From NCBI RefSeq assembly GCF_000725345.1, contig NZ_CP008852.1:734001-798000 (forward strand): a stretch of DNA of 64,000 bases, read 5' to 3'. Positions 32,589 through 41,191 of this stretch are shown piece by piece. Position numbers and translations under genes: made by a program. The stretch is from Pelosinus sp. UFO1 (GTDB taxonomy: Bacteria > Bacillota > Negativicutes > DSM-13327). How positions within the stretch are numbered: position 1 is the stretch's first letter; the number at the start of each line of letters is the position of its first letter. The notes below the pieces were generated by a model. That model saw nothing but the letters and a program-made list of their open reading frames with translations. It did no database searches and was not told the DNA's origin.

Positions 32589-33124
32589 CAATGCCCACCC
32601 CCTATTCCTTTATGTCTTTTCAAATCAACACCAAAAAATTGAAATACGCCATAGAACAGAATAAAGACACCTGATACCGGTATTGCGAGAGTTCTGTAAG
32701 CTATAGGCAAATCACCCATGGTAGGAATCGTTTGACCAAAGTCGTTTAACATAAGCTTTGATCCATAAACAATCAATATTAATGCAAAAATAATTTCAGT
32801 AATCGAAATGACCTTTTCAATATAAAAATTCGTTTTTTCGCTAAAGTCGATAGAAGTAAAAGCTAGGTGTATTCTTTCCCGAAAGCCCATCGCAATGCCC
32901 ATAAATGAAAACCATATCAGTAAAAATATTGTGATATCTAAAGACCAAGTCGGTGTATAGCTAAACAATTTTCTCGCAAACACTTGAAAACATACAATCA
33001 CGATCATGGTTAGCAGCAATATCTTTGATAATTCTTCAAAGGCCTTATCGATGGATACAAGTAAATTTGCTATCCAATTTACTCCGTTATTTTGAATTTG
33101 AGCGGGTTCTTTTGAATCTGCCAA
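32588..33124 (-). CDS. TRAP transporter small permease (DctQ)
   Basis: A 178-residue protein with four membrane segments and the DctQ pattern FARKLFSYTPTWSLDITIFL followed by WFSFMGIAMGFRERIHLAF. It partners the large permease. The start is a TTG at 33124 with GGAGA eight bases upstream. It is the first gene of the operon; the 5' region 33125-33400 contains a short degenerate coding-like stretch (33165-33280) and a CTGCAGCCAGTTGCAG inverted repeat but no clear promoter that I can defend. Confidence 0.92.
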   Translation of the reverse strand: MADSKEPAQIQNNGVNWIANLLVSIDKAFEELSKILLLTMIVIVCFQVFARKLFSYTPTWSLDITIFLLIWFSFMGIAMGFRERIHLAFTSIDFSEKTNFYIEKVISITEIIFALILIVYGSKLMLNDFGQTIPTMGDLPIAYRTLAIPVSGVFILFYGVFQFFGVDLKRHKGIGGGH

Positions 33125-33404
33125 AATATCATCTCCTCATATATCATTTAATACCAATTCTTACTACTTCACATGGTTTTACCGGCAGAAAGAGCAACAG
33201 CTGCAAGAATCTCCGAATCAGGTGATTTTAAAAGCTGCTGCAAGACCAAGAGTTTCGTTAATTCCATCACGTCCTTTCAAACTGCAGCCAGTTGCAGAAC
33301 TTAATTAACTTAATTTAGTTAGTCTATATATTATGATAATTTGCTATTTGTTTGAAAATTCCTGCTAAATTCTTTATTCCGAATTTTTTATTTTTAAAAG
33401 AATG

Positions 33405-33490
33405 ACAGCGGGGACGGTCCCTTTTGTCACATTAGTTTCTCTTCTAAAAAATTGTCAAACAAGGGACAAGGGAATCTCACTGTCAGGTTT
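33405..33490. repeat. GACAGCGGGGACGGTCCC repeat pair
   Basis: TGACAGCGGGGACGGTCCCTTTTGTCA... and AGGGACAAGGGAATCTCACTGTCA form loosely inverted arms around a 40-nt spacer. It ends at the cupin gene stop. Confidence 0.5.
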
Positions 33491-33493
33491 CAT

Positions 33494-33835
33494 TCATTTA
33501 TCACTGGTCGTGAGGAAATCCTCCCGTAACGGTGTGAAAGCATCTACCAGAATTGAATCGTCTTCCAAGGCCACAACGCCATGCCAGACTGTCTTGGCAG
33601 CATAGTAACAATCACCCTGTTTGGCAACTTTTGTTTCGTTACCTACAGTAATTTCAAAACTTCCTTTAGCAACATAACCAATTTGCTCATGGTCGTCATG
33701 CTTATGCAAAACACCAATTCCACCTTTATCGAAATAAAATTCTACCATCATAATTTGATCCCCGGCGACGAGGACCTTTTGTGATGTTTTGTCACCTGTT
33801 TTTTTAATTTGCACGTCTTTGTTGGTTATAATCAA
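33494..33835 (-). CDS. Small cupin domain protein
   Basis: A single-domain cupin of 113 residues with the metal-binding motif GVLHKHDDHEQIGYVAKGSF (H-x-H-x4-E) and the second motif WHGVVALEDD. Lone cupins of this type bind a metal ion and small ligand. AGGATTTT precedes the start. The gene is alone between repeats; its C-terminal FTPLREDFL is typical of the family, so it is intact. Confidence 0.88.
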   Translation of the reverse strand: MIITNKDVQIKKTGDKTSQKVLVAGDQIMMVEFYFDKGGIGVLHKHDDHEQIGYVAKGSFEITVGNETKVAKQGDCYYAAKTVWHGVVALEDDSILVDAFTPLREDFLTTSDK

Positions 33836-34021
33836 GAAAAATCCTCCTTTATTGTAGGAATCTAAGCTCTATTCCAGCATCCCCCAGTTCCTACTATCAA
33901 TTATACTTCCAGTTTAATATAATTATCACCCTTTGTCTTGATTGAATATTGTGACAAAATGTTGTTATATTGCGATTTGGGAGTGATCGATTTATCATTG
34001 ATAAATGATTTTGATTGTTGA

Positions 34022-34372
34022 ACTAACTGCACATCCCCATCAATTTATCTGCCGTCATACCACCCCGGCGTGGAATTCATCTACGTTCACGAGGGAGAAG
34101 GTTCGGCTATCATTGATCAAGTCATCTATCCCTTCAAACCAGGATCGTTAATGTATTTTAAGACCTTCCAGCTTCACAGGGTAAAGGCGAAAATACCTGA
34201 AACAGGCTCTTACATTCGGTCAAAGCTGTGGTTAGAGCCATCGGTTCTCAAGTCTTGCATGGAACAATTAACAATCTTACAACGTTTCTTTCTATACTTG
34301 CGTCAGAAACCTGCTAATAAAAAACTATTGCTTTTTATTAGCAGGTTTTTGAAAACAAGGTTTTTTTTCTAA
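34022..34372 (+). pseudogene. Truncated AraC-type cupin sensor domain
   Basis: The frame opens after a TGA at 34019 without a start codon and reads YLPSYHPGVEFIYVHEGEG, then IYPFKPGSLMYFKTFQLHRV, which is the ligand-binding cupin of AraC-family regulators. Both the N-terminal strands and the entire HTH half are missing, and the frame ends in low-complexity residues encoded by a terminator. It looks like a decaying regulator. A GTG at 34070 could start a shortened protein but has no ribosome binding site. Confidence 0.6.
34307..34350 (+). terminator. Intrinsic terminator at the end of the AraC remnant
   Basis: AAACCTGCTAATAAAAA pairs with TTTTTATTAGCAGGTTT over 17 bp and is followed by TT. 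It overlaps the last codons of the remnant frame. Confidence 0.75.
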
Positions 34373-34510
34373 AAAAGAGGTGATGAGATATGCCAAGAGA
34401 AGCGAGAAAGTTAAGTGAGAGTGGTTCTACCATGTGATATTTAGGGGAACAAATCATCAGAATATCTTTGTAGAAGAAGACTTTGAAATATATTAGAGAA
34501 ATAAAACTGA

Positions 34511-34608
34511 CAGAAAAGAAACGTCCCGTGTGTCCAATTTGGAAAGGTTCCAGTAAGCAAGGCTTAGCAACCGCCCCTATCCTCAGAATGTTGAGGGGAG
34601 GGGCGGTT
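34511..34608. repeat. Repeat cluster with a fragment of an OYE gene tail
   Basis: AAACGTCCCGTGTGTCC (34519-34535) is followed by a 29-bp sequence (34541-34569) that matches the last codons of the OYE gene (15858-15886) with one mismatch. It is then fused to a CCGCCCCTATCCTC hairpin (34571-34608). This looks like the trace of a deleted OYE paralogue. Confidence 0.65.
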
Positions 34609-34648
34609 TTATTAGGGAAAAACTTTGCCGCTTTTGGCAAAAGTACTA

Positions 34649-34780
34649 GAGGTGTCCATTGATAAACTGCTTACTGGAAGCAATTTAAAGGAAAATACAA
34701 GTCCGTATGATGGGGAATATGAGAAAGAGGAATACTATTGGGGACTTAAACATTCTTTACTTGCCGAACAGGTTCTATAG
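34649..34780 (+). pseudogene. Possible remnant of an XRE-type regulator
   Basis: The open frame reads EVSIDKLLTGSNLKENTSPY and then EEYYWGLKHSLLAEQVL before a stop at 34778. VSIDKLLTG is the usual end of an XRE HTH domain and EEYYWGL resembles the start of small methyltransferases. There is no start codon. The call rests on resemblance alone. Confidence 0.3.
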
Positions 34781-34886
34781 AAATTAGCTTTGGATAAAAG
34801 AGCGGAATTCTAAAAAGAGGAAATTTAAGAAAGATATGGACTGATTGATCCAGAATTGTTATACTAATATTCGGAGGATGAAAAAA

Positions 34887-35468
34887 ATGGCGAGACCCAA
34901 AGAATTTGAAAGAAAAGAAGCCTTGGCTCAAGCCATGAAGGTCTTTTGGCTAAAGGGTTATGATGGTACGAGTATTCCCGACTTAATAGAAGCAATGGCA
35001 ATAAGTCGGTCTAGTTTGTATGATACTTTTGGTGACAAAAGGCAACTGTTTTGTGAGACCATAGAGTATTACGCTGCGATGGTTAGGCAACGGCGTAGGG
35101 AGATACTGGCATCGGCACCTTCTCTACGACAAGGTATAGCTTGTTTTTTGCAAGAGATAATAGATCTAGCTGTACATGAAGGTTATCCAGGGGGTTGCTT
35201 TTTTACCAATACGGCTACGGCATTGGTTACAGCTGACCAAGAGACTCGTGAGATAATACAGGGCAGCGCCGAAAAGATGGAAGACGAGCTGACTGCTTTC
35301 ATTGCACAGTGGCAAGACCGTGGTGAACTAGCTGCTGGGCGGGATGTTCGGTCTTTGGCTAGGTTCTTCGTGGCTTTAGCTACTGGCATGAATGTAGACG
35401 CCAGACGGCGTTGTAACCGCGGTGTTTTGGAAGATATGGCCAAGGTGGCACTAACAGTTTTAAACTGA
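34887..35468 (+). CDS. TetR/AcrR family regulator
   Basis: The 193-residue protein starts MARPKEFERKEALAQAMKVF and has HTH residues SIPDLIEAMAISRSSLYDTF. The C-terminal domain contains GGCFFTNTATALVTADQETR, as in its paralogue at 13121. GGAGG nine bases before 34887 makes this ATG the start. It lies 84 bp before the Fe-S protein gene on the same strand and probably controls it. Confidence 0.92.
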   Translation: MARPKEFERKEALAQAMKVFWLKGYDGTSIPDLIEAMAISRSSLYDTFGDKRQLFCETIEYYAAMVRQRRREILASAPSLRQGIACFLQEIIDLAVHEGYPGGCFFTNTATALVTADQETREIIQGSAEKMEDELTAFIAQWQDRGELAAGRDVRSLARFFVALATGMNVDARRRCNRGVLEDMAKVALTVLN

Positions 35469-35552
35469 GGGTATTATAGGCATCGATTTTTTGAATTGAT
35501 GCCTATATATAAAATAATTCTGGACTAAACAGTACAGAAAGGAGACGGTGGC

Positions 35553-36386
35553 ATGGAAGAAAAAATTTTGGAGGAAATTCGTCGGTTCGTAGCGACAAGT
35601 CTGGGAAATCGGCATGAGGAAACGGGGTTGATATATTTTTCAGAACCTCTAGTGGGTTATGCATCTTGGGATGATCCCTTGTTCAAGGAGTACAAGAATA
35701 GTATTGGTGAGTTTCATCTTACGCCACGCGAAATCTTCGCAGCTACTTTGGATGGTAACAGGGGAGCAGCCGGAACAGTAATCTGTTGGGTCCTGCCTAT
35801 CAGCGAACTAGCAAGACAAAGTAACCGTTCGCAGGAGCAGTGGCCTGGACGGGAGTGGGCTCTAACTCGATATTTTGGTGAAGAATTTAATTGCGAACTT
35901 CGTCGTCATATGGTTGAGTATCTTACTGGACTTGGCTATCAGGCGGTGGCGCCAACACTATCAGGCGTATTTCAGTGTTTTTCAGACACACCAGTAGGCA
36001 TTGCCTCCAATTGGTCGGAGCGACATGCAGCCTATGCGGCAGGCTTGGGGACTTTCAGTATGAATGATGCATTCATCTCAGAAGCTGGTATGGCTATGCG
36101 ATTAGGATCAGTCATCACCGACCTAAACCTGCTGCCAACTTTACGAAAAGAACAGGATTACCGAGCCAATTGTTTAAATTGTAATGCCTGTATTTCTCGT
36201 TGTCCCGTAGGGGCGATTACGATGAGTGGTCATGATAAGATCAAGTGCCGGAATTATTTATTTTGCGAAGAGTCAGTGCAGTTGGCTGAAAAATATGGTG
36301 GTCAAAGGACATCTGGTTGTGGTCTTTGCCAAACTCGTGTACCCTGTGAATTCAAAAATCCAAGGGGAAAAAACGAAGCAATATAA
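35553..36386 (+). CDS. Epoxyqueuosine reductase-like Fe-S protein
   Basis: A 277-residue protein related to the C-terminal part of QueG-type reductases: GIASNWSERHAAYAAGLGTF and SVITDLNLLPT, followed by a ferredoxin motif CLNCNACISRCPVGAI (about 208) and a second cysteine set CRNYLFC...CGLCQTRVPC. The N-terminal half lacks the cobalamin-binding features I would expect of true QueG, so the function may differ, for example a reductase of another substrate. The gene pairs with a TetR regulator. Its stop is followed at once by repeat DNA. Confidence 0.82.
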   Translation: MEEKILEEIRRFVATSLGNRHEETGLIYFSEPLVGYASWDDPLFKEYKNSIGEFHLTPREIFAATLDGNRGAAGTVICWVLPISELARQSNRSQEQWPGREWALTRYFGEEFNCELRRHMVEYLTGLGYQAVAPTLSGVFQCFSDTPVGIASNWSERHAAYAAGLGTFSMNDAFISEAGMAMRLGSVITDLNLLPTLRKEQDYRANCLNCNACISRCPVGAITMSGHDKIKCRNYLFCEESVQLAEKYGGQRTSGCGLCQTRVPCEFKNPRGKNEAI

Positions 36387-36440
36387 GTCAAAGGGGACAT
36401 TTCTTTAGTACTATAAAAGAAACGTCCCGTGTGTCCAATT
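36380..36440. repeat. GGGGACATTTCTTTA / AAGAAACGTCCC inverted repeat
   Basis: AAGGGGACATTTCTTTAGTA is answered by TATAAAAGAAACGTCCCGTG to form an imperfect hairpin that begins at the stop of the Fe-S protein gene. It belongs to the GTCCC repeat family seen at 23792 and 34519. Confidence 0.6.
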
Positions 36441-36500
36441 CTTTGAGTTTTCCTTGTGATAGAATGATCCTAATACTATTTTAATGGAGGGAATTAAAAC

Positions 36501-37052
36501 ATGAAAAAAGTGGTCGCTTTTTTGGGGAGTCCAAGAAAAAATGGTAATACGGCTACCCTCGTTAAAGAAGTTATTCACGGAGCTAAAGATGCTGGTGCCG
36601 AAATAACTACTTTTAATCTGTATGATATGAACATCAAACCTTGCCAAGGCTGTCTGGTTTGTCGTAAGACCGGACAATGCGTCATACAAGAAGACGATTT
36701 CGATAACATGTTTAAGCATATTATCGATGCTGATGTTGTGGTTTTCGGCTCACCTGTATATGTTTGGCAGGTAACAGCTCAAATGAAGCTGTTATGGGAT
36801 AGACTCTGCGGCTTGTTCGATGAAAATTTCAAGCCCAGGTATGCCGCTAAAAAGCTGATTATGGTATATTCTCAAGGGAATCCAAACGCCCAGGCTTTTC
36901 AGACATCTTTTCAAAGCAATGAAGCTGTGCTTAAAATGTTTGGTTTACATGTAGTTGACACTATTTTAGTGACGGGCGGCTCAGACCCCAACACCGCAGC
37001 AAATAATAAAGAAATTTTATTAAAAGCTTATGAAGCAGGAAAAGGTGTTTAG
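36501..37052 (+). CDS. NADPH-dependent FMN reductase-type flavoprotein, copy 1
   Basis: A 183-residue flavodoxin-fold protein with FMN-binding GSPRKNGNT (residue 9) and a cysteine motif CQGCLVCRKTGQC (about 49-61) that marks iron-sulfur flavoproteins of anaerobes. FGSPVYVWQVTAQMKLLWDR is the second flavin-binding stretch. It transfers electrons between flavin and an Fe-S or NAD(P)H partner. It differs from copy 2 at 40407 at only a few residues, and the 35 bp before both starts are identical (36466-36500 and 40372-40406). Confidence 0.93.
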   Translation: MKKVVAFLGSPRKNGNTATLVKEVIHGAKDAGAEITTFNLYDMNIKPCQGCLVCRKTGQCVIQEDDFDNMFKHIIDADVVVFGSPVYVWQVTAQMKLLWDRLCGLFDENFKPRYAAKKLIMVYSQGNPNAQAFQTSFQSNEAVLKMFGLHVVDTILVTGGSDPNTAANNKEILLKAYEAGKGV

Positions 37053-37090
37053 CCAATAGGCAATAGTCAGCCTCTTAAAGGGGAGCAATT

Positions 37091-37184
37091 GGGTCAGGCT
37101 TGACTTATGTCAAAATTGAGTTGTTTTCCTCATGATCTCGTATTAGTCACATAAATCAAATTATTAATAACTCAAGCCTGACCC
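37091..37184. repeat. GGGTCAGGCTTGA palindrome, copy 1
   Basis: GGGTCAGGCTTGA (37091-37103) and TCAAGCCTGACCC (37172-37184) bracket a 68-nt internal part that is itself partly self-complementary. A near-identical copy lies at 57857-57952. It is immediately followed by the truncated gene tail at 37194. Confidence 0.8.
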
Positions 37185-37193
37185 TACTTTTCC

Positions 37194-37285
37194 CGATTTA
37201 TAATGCAGGCATTGTCCTGGGAGCCATCAAGACGGTGATTTATTGAAATAGAACGAAGGGTACTCTGTAAAGGGTGCCTTTTTGT
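37194..37285 (+). pseudogene. 3' fragment of the 97-aa protein gene
   Basis: Codons for RFIMQALSWEPSRR and stop (37194-37238), plus the downstream terminator, duplicate the end of the gene at 27017-27310. The encoded peptide is identical although the DNA differs at several third positions. The break point abuts the REP-like palindrome. Confidence 0.75.
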
Positions 37286-37316
37286 TTCTTTGTCTTGACT
37301 CGGAAGGGACTGGTGA

Positions 37317-37409
37317 ATGGTTAACTTTAAAAAGGGAAATCGCCTATTACAATTTATATGCTTTGTTGCTGCAGTATTGATAGTATATACATTCTGGGGT
37401 AATATTTAA
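37317..37409 (+). CDS. Possible 30-aa membrane peptide
   Basis: The frame MVNFKKGNRLLQFICFVAAV... has one hydrophobic helix and a GAAGGGA sequence about eight bases before the ATG. It is too short to judge by content and could be chance. The rest of 37410-37671 shows no gene. Confidence 0.25.
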   Translation: MVNFKKGNRLLQFICFVAAVLIVYTFWGNI

Positions 37410-37671
37410 AACTTATTTTGGCATCTATATCCTTCGGGAGAGGAACGCAGTGTGAATCCGATGTATAATGGATAAATATCCTTATCTATAATTTGCTTTC
37501 TTAGAATTATACATAGGAAGACTTTGTAATAGCTAAGGAACAGGGGCGGATACCATTGCCAAAGATAGCTATACCAAACTAGATAGCATGGATATCAGCG
37601 CGTTTAATTATGTATGTATTCACTAAAGGTAATGGAATTTAAGATTCTAAGAAGAAAGAAGGAAAAAATTG

Positions 37672-39042
37672 ATGAAAATTTCGAGAATTGTTATTATATT
37701 ACAAGTGTGTATGATTTTATTATTAAATCCTCAGGCCCAGGCATCCCCTTTTTATGTCGAAGATGGAAAAATTTTTGGACATAAAGGGCCGGATAGTACG
37801 ATTTCATTTTTTGTACAGGATGCAGCTCCTAATTGGAAAACACAAATTCATAAAGTATTTTCCACCGATAGTAAATATTACTATTTTCTTTATGTAGATG
37901 TTATTGATCGAAATTTTGAAACAAATCCTCTTCCCAATATGGTGATGACTTTAAATGGTCAAAATATACCTTTGAAGTTGCTGGAAGGGACTAAGCCAGT
38001 TATTGAGAAAAAGAATTTAAGTGCTTATTATGAGTTGCCTGAAGAGGTCATTCAAACGCTTGCAAAAGCGGATACCATGGTTTTGACGCTTCAATTTGAC
38101 AATGCAAAGGTTGCAACCCGGAAAACGATTCCATCAAAGTTTGCTGGATTTAAGCAGATAGCAGTAGTAGATAAAAGCTCCTACATTCGAGAAGGTCAAC
38201 TATTAGACCAGAATCAAAATATTGAGAAAACGATTTTTCATCCGCAAATATTTATTCCAAACGCAACACCGGAAGAAGTAATTGATGCATTGATATATGA
38301 AACAAATTTTAGCACCTACAAAGGGAAAGAAGAGTTTGATTACTCAAGTGGATACTTTGTGTATCACACATCAGATCCGCAAGTTGTTCAACTGCTATGC
38401 AGGGAAGGTCTCAGTAGCGGCTATGATTTCGTCACAATAGCATGTCGTCCTTATAATAATGGCGTCTGGGTAACTCTAAGCTTAATGGCAGATGCTTCTG
38501 ATGGCTATACATTCTACGAGCAGACAAAATCAAGTAGTTTTGTTGGTACAATGGGGTATTGGAGGAGCAATTCCCGGTTATGGGCTATGAAACTGCATTC
38601 GGTGTATGGGAAGCTTTATGGAAAAATAGACTATGGCTTTATCTGTGATCCGCAGAATAGCGAAAAAGGTCCTTTTAAAATTAAATCGGTGGACGTAAAT
38701 ATGTTTCCTCAGTTGGATGGTGTTAAGGTTGGCGATATTCTAACTAGTATTGATAATGTTTCTACAACGCTTATGTGTAGTCTAGATCAAGAGTATTGGC
38801 TAGATAATGGTATTGGCGGCCCAAGAACATTTACATTTAGAACTGCTGCAGGGGAAGAGAAAAAAGTTACAATAACTCCACAGTTCCGTTCCAGCAAACT
38901 GGAAGAAAGAAAGGATTACAAGAAAGTGCTTGCAGAGAAGATGCCTAAATGGTTCATAAAAAAAGAGACCAAGGTTGTTTCCCAAGATGGATATTTTCTG
39001 GAAAGCGATATCTATAATCCACTAGGAAGAAATCTAAAATAG
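37672..39042 (+). CDS. Exported protein with C-terminal PDZ-like domain
   Basis: The protein (456 residues) has a signal peptide (VIILQVCMILLLNPQAQASP). Residues about 25-180 are beta-rich with a HKVFSTDSKYYYFLYVDVID region, 200-340 form a second domain (TPEEVIDALIYETNFSTYKG, YDFVTIACRPYNNGVWVTL), and about 345-410 look like a PDZ fold (LDGVKVGDILTSIDNVSTTL, GGPRTFTFRTAAGEEKKVTI). I do not recognise the family. Nothing suggests a protease triad. ATG at 37672 follows AAGGA at a usual distance. It stands between the two flavoprotein copies. Confidence 0.75.
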   Translation: MKISRIVIILQVCMILLLNPQAQASPFYVEDGKIFGHKGPDSTISFFVQDAAPNWKTQIHKVFSTDSKYYYFLYVDVIDRNFETNPLPNMVMTLNGQNIPLKLLEGTKPVIEKKNLSAYYELPEEVIQTLAKADTMVLTLQFDNAKVATRKTIPSKFAGFKQIAVVDKSSYIREGQLLDQNQNIEKTIFHPQIFIPNATPEEVIDALIYETNFSTYKGKEEFDYSSGYFVYHTSDPQVVQLLCREGLSSGYDFVTIACRPYNNGVWVTLSLMADASDGYTFYEQTKSSSFVGTMGYWRSNSRLWAMKLHSVYGKLYGKIDYGFICDPQNSEKGPFKIKSVDVNMFPQLDGVKVGDILTSIDNVSTTLMCSLDQEYWLDNGIGGPRTFTFRTAAGEEKKVTITPQFRSSKLEERKDYKKVLAEKMPKWFIKKETKVVSQDGYFLESDIYNPLGRNLK

Positions 39043-39136
39043 TTTCGCCCTTATCAATATTTTATCTTTAGTATGGTTTTTGAAATATTTGTCCCTCCCT
39101 GCCGCCGTGTTTTTACGGTAATGAAGCAGAGGGGCA

Positions 39137-39229
39137 CGTGGTTTTTTAGTGAAGTCATTAACAGTAGAGTAATAAAAATGATAACGTCCCTATCCTCAGA
39201 GTGCCGAGGGTAGGGACGTTATCATTTTT
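39137..39229. repeat. Fused 41-bp and 52-bp repeats
   Basis: The 41-bp repeat (39137-39177; copy at 16002) runs directly into the 52-bp hairpin (39175-39229; copy at 27361). A degenerate GGCAGGAGTTC element follows at 39307-39340. No gene is seen in 39043-39515. Confidence 0.75.
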
Positions 39230-39515
39230 ATAGAATCGCTCTTTAAGAAAGAATGTTCTTTTATTGTATGAGGGGAAGGGGCAATTTCAGGCAGATGTAG
39301 TGCCCTGCCCAATTTTTGTAGAAATTGTGGCAGGAGTTCTTTGTGCTTATAGGAAATATTACAAAGATAGAGTGAGGATAGTAGATTTTAATTATTGGAT
39401 TGATTCGTCGGAGCCGGCTATGCGAATTTACTAAAAGATATGGCATGGACTACCTGAAGATAGAAAAACTTTCGAATAGAAACAAGCAAAAAAATATACA
39501 TTGGAGATTTTTTAA

Positions 39516-40373
39516 ATGATAAAGTTAATTGCATCTGACATGGACGGAACGCTCATATTTGATCAGAAAATTTCGAAGGAAAATATAGAAGCGATTCACG
39601 CAGCGCAAAAAAAAGGAATAAAGTTTGCTATTGCAACTGGTAGACCCTATGAGGACGTTAAGCCATTCTTAGATCAATACGGGTTAACATGTGAATGTGT
39701 GGTTTTGAATGGGGGAGAGTATCGGGATATTGCAGGTTCGATAGTGGAAGGAATTTATATTGAGAAGAGTTTGGTAACCGAAATTATAAGTATACTATCT
39801 GAGTACAAGTTAGCAATTGAGATATATACAAATGATGGATATTATACAACAAATACAGAGAAAGAAATATTAGATAGTATGGTTAAACGATCAAAGATTT
39901 TCCGACCGCACATTACAGATCCAAATGAAATTTACCAAAATGCGTTAAATCATCCGCATTTTGTTAAAATGAAATACATAACGAATATAGTTGAATTTTT
40001 GAAAAGCAATGTAGAAATAGGCAAATTTATATCTTTTGCCGATTCAGCTGATGAATTAAATGGACCACGAGAAAAATTAAATAAATTGAGAGGAATAGTG
40101 GTATCATCTAGTTTTACAACGAATATTGAAATTAATGATAGGTATGCAACCAAAGGACGGATATTAGCCAAAGCTGCAGCAAGAATGGGGATAAATAAAG
40201 ACGAAGTAGCTATTTTAGGCGATGGGTTTAATGATTATTCTATGTTTGTAGAGTTTCCCAATTCATTTGCTATGGAAAATGCAATACCAGAAATTAAAGA
40301 GGTGGCGAAATATATGACGGCAAGTAATGTGGAACATGGTGTAGCAAAAGCGATTTATCGCATGTTAAAATGA
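39516..40373 (+). CDS. Cof-type HAD superfamily phosphatase
   Basis: The 285-residue protein has the HAD motifs I (ASDMDGTL), II (AIATGRP) and IV (LGDGFNDYSMF), and a large C2-type cap. This is the Cof/YbiV group that dephosphorylates sugar phosphates, FMN or similar small metabolites; specificity cannot be read. The ATG has GGAG upstream. The stop is at 40373, one base into the duplicated leader of flavoprotein copy 2. Confidence 0.92.
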   Translation: MIKLIASDMDGTLIFDQKISKENIEAIHAAQKKGIKFAIATGRPYEDVKPFLDQYGLTCECVVLNGGEYRDIAGSIVEGIYIEKSLVTEIISILSEYKLAIEIYTNDGYYTTNTEKEILDSMVKRSKIFRPHITDPNEIYQNALNHPHFVKMKYITNIVEFLKSNVEIGKFISFADSADELNGPREKLNKLRGIVVSSSFTTNIEINDRYATKGRILAKAAARMGINKDEVAILGDGFNDYSMFVEFPNSFAMENAIPEIKEVAKYMTASNVEHGVAKAIYRMLK

Positions 40374-40406
40374 TCCTAATACTATTTTAATGGAGGGAAT
40401 TAAAAC

Positions 40407-40955
40407 ATGAAAAAAGTGGTCGCTTTTCTGGGGAGCCCAAGAAAAAATGGCAACACGGCTACTCTCGTTAAAGAAGTTATTCACGGAGCTCAAGATGCTG
40501 GTGCCGAAATCACTACTTTTAACCTGTATGATATGAACATCAAACCTTGCCAAGGCTGCCTGGTTTGTCGTAAGACCGGACAATGCGTCATACAAGACGA
40601 TTTCCAGAACATGTTTAAACATATTATCGATGCTGATGTTGTGGTTTTCGGCTCACCTGTATACGTTTGGCAGGTAACAGCTCAAATGAAGCTGTTATGG
40701 GATAGACTCTGTGGCTTGTTCGATGAAAATTACAAGCCCAGGTATGCCGCCAAAAAACTGATTATGGTATATTCTCAAGGGAACCCAAATGCCCAGGCTT
40801 TTCAGACATCTTTTCAAACCAATGAAGCTGTGCTTAAGATGTTAGGCTTACATGTAGTTGATACTATTTTAGTGACGGGCGGCTCAGATCCCAACACCGC
40901 AGCAAATAATAAAGAAATTTTATTAAAAGCTTATGAAGCAGGAAAAGGTGTTTAG
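40407..40955 (+). CDS. NADPH-dependent FMN reductase-type flavoprotein, copy 2
   Basis: A near duplicate of the flavoprotein at 36501. It is one residue shorter (IQDDFQ where copy 1 has IQEDDFD) and differs elsewhere at only a handful of positions, mostly by silent changes. Motifs GSPRKNGNT and CQGCLVCRKTGQC are intact. The leader is identical to that of copy 1, including GGAGG. The pair brackets 3.4 kb containing the PDZ-like protein and the HAD phosphatase. Confidence 0.93.
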   Translation: MKKVVAFLGSPRKNGNTATLVKEVIHGAQDAGAEITTFNLYDMNIKPCQGCLVCRKTGQCVIQDDFQNMFKHIIDADVVVFGSPVYVWQVTAQMKLLWDRLCGLFDENYKPRYAAKKLIMVYSQGNPNAQAFQTSFQTNEAVLKMLGLHVVDTILVTGGSDPNTAANNKEILLKAYEAGKGV

Positions 40956-40981
40956 CCAATAGGCAATTGTTAAATCAGAAC

Positions 40982-41039
40982 ATGTCAAGGGGACGGGGTT
41001 GTTGACACTATTGTTGTCGAAACCCCGTCCCCTTGACAT
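40982..41039. repeat. Perfect 19-bp-stem REP-like palindrome
   Basis: ATGTCAAGGGGACGGGGTT (40982-41000) and its complement (41021-41039) flank a 20-nt loop that contains GTTGACA and TGTTGTC. It is the cleanest copy of the GGGGACGGGGTTGTTGAC family. Confidence 0.85.
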
Positions 41040-41191
41040 CTTTAAAGCTTGACTTTAATTAGCTGGTCTTTGTCCCATCCAGGCCTTAGGGAAAGGCGAA
41101 CCGGGGTCATGGAACTTTTCATAATAGATTTGCATAGTATATAACAGGAAACCCCAATACTCCAAAAAAAAATTAGAGGAGGGATGTATGA

